This document shows positions 33,458 through 40,409 of a DNA stretch of 64,000 nucleotides, in pieces. Under the pieces are notes generated by a model. That model did no database searches. It saw nothing but the letters and a program-made list of their open reading frames with translations, and had not been told where the DNA came from. The stretch is from Pseudomonas putida W15Oct28 (GTDB lineage: Bacteria; Pseudomonadota; Gammaproteobacteria; Pseudomonadales; Pseudomonadaceae), in contig NZ_JENB01000022.1 in assembly GCF_000708715.2 (NCBI RefSeq), positions 39,144 through 103,143 of the forward strand, read 5' to 3'. The position numbers and the translations under genes are program-made. The stretch's first letter is position 1. The number at the start of each line of letters is the position of its first letter.

Positions 33458-34617
33458 GGCTGGCTCCGGCGGTCAGCCATTTCCGATGCTGCGGGGGCAT
33501 CGGCAGTAACTTCTACCTGCGAGCCTGGCTTGATCCGCGACTGGCCGTCGAGTACCAGCCGATCGCCCGGCTTGACCCCGGCAATAATGTTCAACCCGCT
33601 GTCCTGGTACAGCACCTTGACCGGCACGCTGGTGACCTTGTCGCCGTCCAGGCGGTAGACGAAGTGCCCGTCGATGCCCCGTTGCACCACGGGCGGCGGC
33701 ACCACCAGGGCGTTTTCTTCCACGGCGGTGCGCAGGCGAATGGTGACCAGCTGGCCCGGCCACAGACGGCCGTCCTTGTTGTCGAATTCGGCTTTTACCC
33801 GCACGGTGCCGGTGGTGGCGGAAATCTGGTTGTCGATCAGCGCCAGGTGGCCTTCGCCCAGCAGGCTACGCTCGCCGTCGGCGTCCATGTAGGCCTGCAC
33901 CAGCGCCGGGCTGGGCGCCTTGAGCAGGCTTTGCAGGGTTGGCAGCATCTGCTGCGGCAGGGAGAACTCCACGGCAATCGGGTCGATCTGGGTGACGCTG
34001 AACAGGCCCTGGGTGTCGCTGGTGCGCACCAGGTTGCCAGGGTCGACATTGCGGATGCCGACGCGCCCGGTGACCGGGGAGCGGATCTGCGTGTAGGAGA
34101 GCTGAACCTCGGCATTGGCGATGGCGGCCTGGTTGCCCTTGACCGTGGCTTGCAACTGGTTGACCAGCGCCTGTTGCTGGTCGAGGGTTTGCTTCGATAC
34201 GCCGTCATCGCTGCTGAGCAGGCGGTAGCGCTTGAGGTCGACGCCGGCCACCTGGATCTGTGCCTGGCTCTGGCCGAGCTGGGCGCGGGCCTGGTCGAGG
34301 CTGGCGCGGATGCTACGGTCGTCGAGGGTGGCGAGCAGGTCGCCTTCCTTGACCCATTGGCCTTCCTTGACCAGCACTTGGGTGAGTATCCCCTCGACTT
34401 GTGGCCGCACCTCGACGCTGTGCAGCGATAACACCGAGCCGATGGCACTGGCATAGCGCGGCACGTCCTGCTGGGCGACGCTGACCACACGCACCGGCAC
34501 GGCGGTTTGCGCGCGGGCGGCCGGTGCGGGTTGGCGCTGGCTGAACCAGAAGCCTGCTACCACCAGGGCCAGGAGCGCCAGGGCGGCGAGGAGGACAGAG
34601 CGGGACGGACGTCGCAT
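33454..34617 (-). CDS. RND efflux periplasmic adaptor (MdtA-like)
   Basis: A 387-residue membrane-fusion protein that joins the pump to an outer-membrane channel. I use the ATG at 34617 (MRRPSRSVLLAALALLALVV); a GTG four codons upstream is possible. An N-terminal membrane anchor, a barrel-sandwich half (VEVRPQVEGILTQVLVKEGQ, with its partner RSPVTGRVGIRNVDPGNLV), an alpha hairpin (about 110-160) and a beta-barrel/MP domain (GIDGHFVYRL, IIAGVKPGDRLVLDGQSRI) follow in order. It is the first gene of the adaptor-pump-regulator-kinase operon; the promoter should lie between 34618 and the REP pair. Confidence 0.94.
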   Translation of the reverse strand: MRRPSRSVLLAALALLALVVAGFWFSQRQPAPAARAQTAVPVRVVSVAQQDVPRYASAIGSVLSLHSVEVRPQVEGILTQVLVKEGQWVKEGDLLATLDDRSIRASLDQARAQLGQSQAQIQVAGVDLKRYRLLSSDDGVSKQTLDQQQALVNQLQATVKGNQAAIANAEVQLSYTQIRSPVTGRVGIRNVDPGNLVRTSDTQGLFSVTQIDPIAVEFSLPQQMLPTLQSLLKAPSPALVQAYMDADGERSLLGEGHLALIDNQISATTGTVRVKAEFDNKDGRLWPGQLVTIRLRTAVEENALVVPPPVVQRGIDGHFVYRLDGDKVTSVPVKVLYQDSGLNIIAGVKPGDRLVLDGQSRIKPGSQVEVTADAPAASEMADRRSQP

Positions 34618-34769
34618 CGGTGCGGGCACCTTGGCCAGAAGGGAGGGAAACGGTGGTCTGTACCAATCTTATAGCCCCCGAACCGGGTCGGCAGCGTGAC
34701 CGCTGGCTGACAGCGCTGTCAGTTTCGGGGCAGATACATGCTATTCAGACCATGTGCGGTCTCGCTTTT

Positions 34770-34888
34770 TGTGGGAGCGGCCTTGTGTCGCGAAAGGGCC
34801 GCAAAGCGGCCCCAGCAATATCAGCATGACAGCAACAATCCAGGGGCCGCTCTGCGGCCCTTTCGCGACACAAGGCCGCTCCCACAAA
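34770..34888. repeat. REP pair, type 1
   Basis: Two inverted type 1 copies, GTGGGAGCGGCCTTGTGTCGCGA on the left and the exact complement on the right, with GGGCCGC/GCGGCCC inner arms on both. It lies between the YkgJ-type gene (-) and the upstream region of the efflux operon (-). Confidence 0.9.
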
Positions 34889-34920
34889 GGCCGTGCAAAT
34901 CCTGCAACCTGACAGTCAGG

Positions 34921-35655
34921 CTAGAAACCGATAAAGGCGTAGTACACCGGGGTTTCGCTGGTGGTGCGCAAACCAAGCCCCTGCAAGCTGTCGACCAGCG
35001 CTTCATCCTGCACATGCAAAGTCCACTGCCCCCCGTCATCCCCCTGCACCTGCGCCAGGGCCGTGGCAAACGCGCCCATGTCTGGCAGGTAGGCGGTAAA
35101 ACCATTGCCCTTGAGCGCACTGGTGGTCATGCCCAGCGCCTGACACACCGCCACCTTGGCGGCAATGTCGTCCCGGTCGGCCTGCCGCGAGGCTTGTACA
35201 AGCGCCTCCAACTCGGCATCGACCAGTTGCGTGCCGTGAATCAGTTCCGGCCCTTGCTGCCAGGCTTCCGGCGGGCAATCCTTGTTGTCCGGGCGCAGTG
35301 GAATGTGCGGGTTGATTTCCACGGGGTAGATGCGACAGACCAGCGGGCGCTCATCGTAGATGGTGCACAGGTCGTTGTCGTCGAGGTTGCGGCAGCGCCC
35401 GGGGTTGAACGCGGCAAAGGTCACTGACACGCGTGCCTCGCCGTCGCCACAGTGCACGGGATGAGAGCGGCGCAATACATGCTCGCGCTGCTCTGCCGGC
35501 ATGCCAGGGCCATCGGTGACGAACGCCTCGATCAGCACCACCACCTGGCCGGCTGCGTCTGCCCAGCGGCGTGCTTCATTCAGGGTCAACGGCACATGGT
35601 GCCCGGTGCAGCACTTGCCGCAGCCGGTACAGCCGAATCGCAAGCTGTCGGTCAC
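34921..35655 (-). CDS. YkgJ-family cysteine cluster protein
   Basis: A 244-residue protein with the YkgJ-type zinc/iron-chelating Cys cluster. Visible are FGCTGCGKCCTGHHVPLT at the N-terminus and CRNLDDNDLCTIYDERPLVC, then RIYP. The start is a GTG at 35655 with GGAAG upstream; it overlaps the stop of the preceding gene by four bases (GTGA), so the two are translationally coupled. The family is thought to bind metal or an iron-sulfur cluster, but its role is not established. The C-terminal third has no recognised motif. Confidence 0.85.
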   Translation of the reverse strand: MTDSLRFGCTGCGKCCTGHHVPLTLNEARRWADAAGQVVVLIEAFVTDGPGMPAEQREHVLRRSHPVHCGDGEARVSVTFAAFNPGRCRNLDDNDLCTIYDERPLVCRIYPVEINPHIPLRPDNKDCPPEAWQQGPELIHGTQLVDAELEALVQASRQADRDDIAAKVAVCQALGMTTSALKGNGFTAYLPDMGAFATALAQVQGDDGGQWTLHVQDEALVDSLQGLGLRTTSETPVYYAFIGF

Positions 35656-35960
35656 TTGGCTTCCGGGCTCCACTCGCTGACGAAGGCACGCTGGTGCTGG
35701 CGGTCGTACAGGCACAGCTCGGTGCCGGTGCGCTGCTGCATGTGCTTCTGGGGGTAGACGCCTTCGACCAGCAGGGCGCTCATGCCGACCTGGTCATCGA
35801 ACTCGGCGGGCTTGCCGCGGGCGTGGGCATCCTTGAACTGGCTGGCGGCCAGGCAGGCCTTGAGCATCTGTTGGCGCTGCTCGTTCCAGGCCTGGGTACT
35901 AGAGGCCTGGGCTGACAAAATCGGGAAAGCACAAATCAGGAAGCAAACCACGCGGATCAT
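35652..35960 (-). CDS. small exported hypothetical protein (102 aa)
   Basis: I do not recognise this family. The chosen ATG at 35960 gives a compact signal peptide (MIRVVCFLICAFPILSAQAS, cleavage after AQA); an ATG at 35972 is in frame, and no strong Shine-Dalgarno sequence distinguishes them. The mature part is about 80 residues with two Cys (LKACLAAS and ELCLYD), which could form a disulfide in the periplasm. It is coupled by a four-base overlap to the YkgJ-type gene. Upstream lies a perfect palindrome ATTTGCAAAT (35971-35980). Confidence 0.7.
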   Translation of the reverse strand: MIRVVCFLICAFPILSAQASSTQAWNEQRQQMLKACLAASQFKDAHARGKPAEFDDQVGMSALLVEGVYPQKHMQQRTGTELCLYDRQHQRAFVSEWSPEAK

Positions 35961-36006
35961 GATAGTGACCATTTGCAAATATGGGGATTATGCCTTTGCG
36001 ACCTCC

Positions 36007-36064
36007 AGGTGCAAGTGAAAATTTCCTACAGAGAAATAAGAATTTTTGCACCTTGTTTCTGTAG
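36007..36064 (+). ncRNA. candidate pseudoknotted regulatory RNA upstream of the deaminase gene
   Basis: Two inverted repeats are interleaved in the order a-b-a'-b': AGGTGCAA (36007-36014) pairs with TTGCACCT (36046-36053), and CTACAGAGA (36026-36034) pairs with TTTCTGTAG (36056-36064; one G-U pair). This is the layout of an H-type pseudoknot or of two mutually exclusive hairpins. It lies about 110 bases upstream of the deaminase start. In AvcID systems the AvcI RNA is encoded at this place, so a functional analogue is possible. No promoter or transcript end can be proved, and DNA operator sites are the alternative. Confidence 0.4.
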
Positions 36065-36172
36065 ATCTAAACTCCAACAATTATCCGAAGCTCCTGCCTT
36101 GATTTCAATGGGTTGCGAGCTATAAGTTCAAGGGGGATTGTATACCGTAAATATCGCTTTGAGGACTGGGGG

Positions 36173-37930
36173 ATGAAATTTGACGGGAGTTACGAGGATC
36201 TGCGAAATAAGTTGGTACAGCTCGACTCTGCCGGCGTTTGGAAGCAGTTAAACCAAAATCAGTATCAATTCAGATCCAATAGTGGCGGGGTGTTGAGTTG
36301 GTATCCGACGACGAAAAATTTCTGGTTTCAAGGGAAATCGGCGGCAGCGGACGAGTTGGAGCGGCTAATTAGGGATATTTTGGGTATGGAGGAAGGGCCG
36401 CAATCTGAGACTGTCACGTTTGCCGCTGATGAGGCCATAAAGCATTTGTCTGAGGCTGTGTTCGCCGATAATACCTCCTTCCTGGACGATTCGTACTCGG
36501 ATTCTGAGTTGGTGATAGGGCTGGTCGGTGCCGTAGGTACTGATTTGAGAATTGTCTCGCAACTTATTAGCGAGCGTTTGAAAGCATTCCACTACTGCAC
36601 CGACCAGATCAAGATTTCTTCCGACGTAATTGCAATGCTGGGCGATGAGCCGACTGCTGGCGATGAGTATGAGCGTATTGATGGGTTCATGACTGAAGGT
36701 AATAGGCTGCGCAAAAAATGTAAGGATAACTCGGTTCTTGCCCTGGGTGCAGCGGCGGTTATTGGGAGAAGGCGTGCGGAGAACGCCCCCCGAAGAAATG
36801 CCTATCTAATCAATTCGTTGAAGAGCCCGCACGAGGTGCAGCGGTTACGAAAAATCTATGCGGGTGGTTTTTTTCTAATTGGTGTGCATGCAGATCACGA
36901 GCGTCGACATAACTACCTGGTCCAGGATTTACGGCTGACGAAATCCCAAGCAGCAGATTTGATTTCCCGCGATGAAAACGAAAGCGATGAGTACGGCCAG
37001 CACACAAGGGATACCTATCACTTATCTGACTTTTTCATAAGTTATAATGGTAATCACGATGCTCTAAAGATGCAGATTTGGAGAGTGCTGGATCTGCTCT
37101 TTGGTCGGCCCTATATCACTCCAACTTTCGATGAGTATGCAATGTTTATGGCATTTTCCTCATCGCTTAGGTCTGGCGACCTCTCGCGTCAGGTAGGAGC
37201 GGTAGTCGCTAGGAATCACTGCATCGTCGCGACCGGAGCGAACGATGTGCCAAAAGCAGGAGGTGGTCTGTATTGGCCCTACAAAAATGCATCGCATGCG
37301 ATTGTAGACAGCGATGATGGTCGTGATTATATGCGTGGTGAAGACTCGAACGCTGCTCAGAAAAAAATTATTATTGATGAGATTGTCAGGATATTACCTG
37401 AGGCTCTTCGTGATACGTTAGCGCCGCTTATAAGAAAATCCACAATTAAAGACATTACTGAGTATGGGAGGGTCGTTCATGCTGAAATGGAAGCTTTGCT
37501 TTCCGCCAGTCGGTCAGGTATCAGCGTGATGGACAGTGAGCTGTATTGCACGACTTTCCCTTGCCATAATTGTGCAAAACATATGATCGCCGCCGGCATC
37601 AAGCGTGTCATTTACGTGGAGCCGTATCCCAAGAGTAAGGCGCTCCAATTTCATTCTGACGCAATTTCTACTGCTGAAGGTGCAAGCGGAGTACTTTTTG
37701 AACCCTTTATGGGCGTAGGACCCAGGAGATTTTTTGATCTTTTTTCAACAAATCTGGGAAGTGGCTATCCTGTCATTCGTAAGACAGATGAAGGGCAAAC
37801 GGTTGACTGGACAGAAGCAGATGCTAAATTGCGCACCCAAATGCTGCCTTGCTCATACATAGAGAGAGAGGCCATAGCAAGTACGATGCTGTCAACATAC
37901 TTGAAGGAGAAATCAGATGAGCGGGGCTAA
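36173..37930 (+). CDS. anti-phage dCTP/dCMP deaminase (AvcD/DcdA-like) with extra N-terminal module
   Basis: A 585-residue protein. The start at 36173 has GAGG at 36161-36164; the frame extends 20 codons upstream. Three parts are visible. Residues 1-75 are a small module with GGVLSWYPTTKNFWFQGK (38-55). Residues about 110-330 resemble the P-loop kinase-like domain of anti-phage deaminases, with GLVGAVGTDLR at 116-126. Residues about 335-560 are a deoxycytidylate deaminase domain with zinc ligands H436 (HAEME, catalytic E438), C464 and C467 (PCHNC), plus SGDLSRQVGAVVA. Known relatives deaminate dCTP/dCMP on phage infection, draining the dCTP pool. The gene is AT-rich beside its neighbours, which suggests transfer. 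It overlaps the next small gene by 14 bases. Confidence 0.87.
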   Translation: MKFDGSYEDLRNKLVQLDSAGVWKQLNQNQYQFRSNSGGVLSWYPTTKNFWFQGKSAAADELERLIRDILGMEEGPQSETVTFAADEAIKHLSEAVFADNTSFLDDSYSDSELVIGLVGAVGTDLRIVSQLISERLKAFHYCTDQIKISSDVIAMLGDEPTAGDEYERIDGFMTEGNRLRKKCKDNSVLALGAAAVIGRRRAENAPRRNAYLINSLKSPHEVQRLRKIYAGGFFLIGVHADHERRHNYLVQDLRLTKSQAADLISRDENESDEYGQHTRDTYHLSDFFISYNGNHDALKMQIWRVLDLLFGRPYITPTFDEYAMFMAFSSSLRSGDLSRQVGAVVARNHCIVATGANDVPKAGGGLYWPYKNASHAIVDSDDGRDYMRGEDSNAAQKKIIIDEIVRILPEALRDTLAPLIRKSTIKDITEYGRVVHAEMEALLSASRSGISVMDSELYCTTFPCHNCAKHMIAAGIKRVIYVEPYPKSKALQFHSDAISTAEGASGVLFEPFMGVGPRRFFDLFSTNLGSGYPVIRKTDEGQTVDWTEADAKLRTQMLPCSYIEREAIASTMLSTYLKEKSDERG

Positions 37931-38072
37931 GCAAGATTTTCTTCGTTATCTTGACGATTGCCGTAAAAAAGTCGAGCAATGGCCTACTTGGAAACAGGAG
38001 GCTTTGAAGGCCCCTTTTAGGTCTGATAAGTCGGCAGAGCCCGCCCAGTTACGCATGCAACCTAAGCGTTGA
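37917..38072 (+). CDS. small WP-x-WK protein (51 aa) coupled to the deaminase
   Basis: The ATG at 37917 lies inside the end of the deaminase gene and has a strong Shine-Dalgarno sequence, AAGGAG at 37903-37908. The product is 51 residues, basic: MSGAKQDFLRYLDDCRKKVE, then Q-WPTWK (W22, W25) and a Lys/Arg-rich tail ending PKR. A helix (residues 5-21) followed by the WP-x-WK motif is the only feature. From memory, small proteins with a V-x-x-WP-x-WK motif recur next to defence or mobile genes, but I cannot verify this. The 14-base overlap and shared terminator make co-expression with the deaminase almost certain. A partner, inhibitor or activator of the deaminase is a reasonable inference, not a demonstrated role. 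Confidence 0.7.
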   Translation: MSGAKQDFLRYLDDCRKKVEQWPTWKQEALKAPFRSDKSAEPAQLRMQPKR

Positions 38073-38078
38073 GACTTT

Positions 38079-38106
38079 ACACAGAGAGGTATGTACCTCT
38101 CTGTGT
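38079..38106. terminator. strong hairpin between the deaminase unit and cheV
   Basis: ACACAGAGAGG and CCTCTCTGTGT form an 11-bp stem around TATGTA. It sits between the convergent small protein gene and cheV, eight bases from the cheV stop codon. T-runs on either side are weak, so termination efficiency is uncertain, but it marks the right edge of the AT-rich unit. Confidence 0.7.
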
Positions 38107-38114
38107 GTTCTTCG

Positions 38115-39020
38115 TCAGCGTTCCCGCTCGGCGAACACCACGGTGCGTGCAGCCACCACCAGACAATCGGTCAGCTCTGGCGAGGAGAACTTGGTGAGGA
38201 TGGCATTGGCCCCGGCCTGGGTTGCCTTCTCGCTGCTCATGGCGCTGTCCAGCGAGGTGTGCAGCAGCACGTACAGGTGCTGGAAGTCGGGTGTTTCGCG
38301 CAGGGTGCGGGTGAAGGCGTAGCCGTCCATTTCGCTCATTTCGATGTCGGAGACGATGATGTTGATCTCCTGCGCGGTGCCTTGCAGCTCCAGCAGCACG
38401 TTGATGGCGTCTTTGGCGCTGCGCGCGGTGTGGCATTCGATGCCCAGGTTGCGCAGGGTGTGCACCGACTGCTGCAGGGCCACCTGGCTGTCGTCCACCA
38501 CCAGGATATTGGCGGCGGCCAGCAGGCTGGCGTCTTCTTCGCCCAAGGTGCCGTGGGGCGCCTCGGCCACCGGTGGGGCGATGGAGTGGATGACTTTTTC
38601 GATGTCCAGCACCTGCACCAGGGCGTTGTCGACCCGGGTCACGCCGGTGATGAACGAGCGGTTGCCCGAAGCAAAGGGTGGCGGTTTGATGTCGGTGCTC
38701 AGGCAATGCACGATGCGGCTCACCGCCTGCACATGCAGGCCCTGGCGCGAGCGGCTGATCTCGGTGACGATCAGGCAGCCGCCGGACGGGTCGGCCAGTG
38801 GCTGTTCGCCAATGGCACGTGACAGGTCGATGACCGACAGCGAATGGCCACGCAGGGTCGCTACACCTTTCACGTTGGGGTGCGATTCCGGCAGCTTGGT
38901 CAGCGGCGGGCAGGGGATGATTTCGCTGACCTTGAGCAGGTTGATTGCCATCAACTTGCCGCTGCGCAGGGTGAACAGCAGCAGGGACAACGAGTCCGCG
39001 CGGGCATTTTGCGTGGCCAT
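38115..39020 (-). CDS. chemotaxis protein CheV (CheW-receiver fusion)
   Basis: A 301-residue coupling protein. Residues 1-160 are a CheW-like domain (LLLFTLRSGKLMAINLLKVSEI, GVATLRGHSLSVIDLSRAIG, ITGVTRVDNALVQVLDIEKV) that links chemoreceptors to CheA. Residues about 172-301 are a receiver with ILVVDDSQVALQQ and the phosphorylatable Asp in IIVSDIEMSEMDGYAF. CheV phosphorylation is thought to tune adaptation. No other che genes are nearby, which is usual for pseudomonad CheV paralogues. It is monocistronic, and a REP pair lies upstream. Confidence 0.93.
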   Translation of the reverse strand: MATQNARADSLSLLLFTLRSGKLMAINLLKVSEIIPCPPLTKLPESHPNVKGVATLRGHSLSVIDLSRAIGEQPLADPSGGCLIVTEISRSRQGLHVQAVSRIVHCLSTDIKPPPFASGNRSFITGVTRVDNALVQVLDIEKVIHSIAPPVAEAPHGTLGEEDASLLAAANILVVDDSQVALQQSVHTLRNLGIECHTARSAKDAINVLLELQGTAQEINIIVSDIEMSEMDGYAFTRTLRETPDFQHLYVLLHTSLDSAMSSEKATQAGANAILTKFSSPELTDCLVVAARTVVFAERER

Positions 39021-39114
39021 GGTGACCTTCGGTGGGGAACAGGGGATAACCGGTTATCGGCCTGTTCAGGCTGGGCTTTAGGTATTTTGCACAGACCCTG
39101 GGAGCGCTCGGTCC

Positions 39115-39202
39115 CCTGTGGGAGCGGGCAAGCCCGCGAAGCAGACGACGCGGTATATGGCACCGGCTGCGCCGGTGTTCGCGGGCATGCCCGCTCCCAC
39201 AA
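39115..39202. repeat. REP pair, type 2
   Basis: Left copy CTGTGGGAGCGGGCAAGCCC and GCGAAG; right copy GTTCGCGGGCATGCCCGCTC then CCACAAGG, with the inner hairpin GGCACCGGCTGCGCCGGTG as in the 26128 copy. It lies between the upstream region of cheV and the end of the secretion operon. Confidence 0.9.
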
Positions 39203-39224
39203 GGAATGTGTGTTCGGCCCCGGG

Positions 39225-40409
39225 TCAGCGTTCGCGCAGGGCTTCCTTGGCCCGGTTCAGCGGCTTGATCAGGTAATCGAGGATGGTCTTCTCCCCGGTG
39301 CGGATATCCACCGTGGCAATCATCCCCGGCACGATCGCAAAGTGCTTGCCGGCCTTGTTCTGCAAGCTGTCCTGCTCGGTACGGATGAACACCCTGTAGT
39401 AATAGATTTCCGGTTTCACTTCATCCTGCAGGGTGTCCGGCGAAATACCCACCACCTTGCCTTCCAGCCCGCCATACACCGAGTAGTCATAGGCACTGAT
39501 CTTGACCTTGGCCGCCTGGTCCGGGTGGATGAAGGCGATGTCCCGCGGCGCGATGCGGGTTTCGATCAGCAGGCGTTCGTCCATCGGCACGATCTTCATC
39601 ACCTGGCCACCGGGCTGCACCACGCCGCCCAAGGTGTTGACCTCGATGTCCTTGACGATGCCACGCACCGGCGAGCGCAGGGTCAGGCGAGTCAGCGAGT
39701 CGCTGCGCCCGCGGACCACTTCCGACAGGCTGTCGGCCTCGGCACTGGCCCTGGCCAGTTCTTCCCGGGCGCGCACCAGGTAGTCGGAGCGCGCCTCGTT
39801 GGCCTTGAGCTCCAGCTCCGAACGCTGGCGGTTCAGGCGAATCACTTCGACCCGGCTGGAGGCGCCCATCTTTGCCAGGTTCTCGGTGATCTTCAGCTCG
39901 CTGCGCACCAGTTGCAGCGAGTCCTGGATGCCCGCCAGGGTCTGCTCCAGGCCGCGGCGGCGGGTCTGGTACAACGCGGTTTCGGCGTCGATCAGGTCGG
40001 GTGAGTCGCGCAGGCTTTCCGGGAATTTCAGCGGCTTGCCGGTCACCTCTGCCTGCAGGCGGGCCTGGCTGGCCTTTGCCGCGCGGTACTTGGCTTCGCT
40101 CTCGCCGACACTGGAGGCGGTCTTGGTCGGGTCGAGCTGGGCCAGCACCTGGCCGCGCTCGACCAGGTCGCCTTCGGCCACGCTCATTTGTGCAACGATG
40201 CCGCCCTCAAACGACTGGATCACCTGCTCGCGCGAACTGGGGATTACCTTGCCGGTGCCGGTGGACACTTCGGTCACCTCGAACCAGGCGGCCCAGGCCA
40301 GGAATGCAGCCAGCATCAAGGCACAGATGGTGATGATGCGGCCGGCGCGGAACACCGCCTGGTCGTCCTGCCCATCCAGGTAGGAGGCCGGGAGTTCATG
40401 GTTGCTCAT
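39225..40409 (-). CDS. type I secretion periplasmic adaptor (HlyD family)
   Basis: A 394-residue membrane-fusion protein. An N-terminal anchor (about 25-45; IITICALMLAAFLAWAAWFEV) is followed by a biotinyl/lipoyl half (VIQSFEGGIVAQMSVAEGDLVERGQ), a long coiled hairpin (about 85-245) and the HlyD beta-barrel (RSPVRGIVKDIEVNTLGGVVQPGGQ and the C-terminal LRIE-like block RTGEKTILDYLIKPL). This is the HlyD/LapC type that spans the periplasm between ABC exporter and TolC. Its start overlaps the ABC exporter gene by four bases. With lapF upstream, LapF is the obvious substrate. The genes may be called lapHIJ in the literature, but I am not sure which letter applies. Confidence 0.95.
   Translation of the reverse strand: MSNHELPASYLDGQDDQAVFRAGRIITICALMLAAFLAWAAWFEVTEVSTGTGKVIPSSREQVIQSFEGGIVAQMSVAEGDLVERGQVLAQLDPTKTASSVGESEAKYRAAKASQARLQAEVTGKPLKFPESLRDSPDLIDAETALYQTRRRGLEQTLAGIQDSLQLVRSELKITENLAKMGASSRVEVIRLNRQRSELELKANEARSDYLVRAREELARASAEADSLSEVVRGRSDSLTRLTLRSPVRGIVKDIEVNTLGGVVQPGGQVMKIVPMDERLLIETRIAPRDIAFIHPDQAAKVKISAYDYSVYGGLEGKVVGISPDTLQDEVKPEIYYYRVFIRTEQDSLQNKAGKHFAIVPGMIATVDIRTGEKTILDYLIKPLNRAKEALRER

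Noticed and set aside
28511..33500. Long open frames on both strands within the efflux operon
   Set aside because: They overlap the adaptor, pump, regulator and kinase genes, whose motifs are complete, and contain no domain of their own.
36173..37930. Naming the locus a retron, CBASS or TIR system
   Set aside because: No reverse transcriptase, nucleotidyltransferase or TIR domain is present. The zinc-site HAE and PCxxC motifs place it with deoxycytidylate deaminases.
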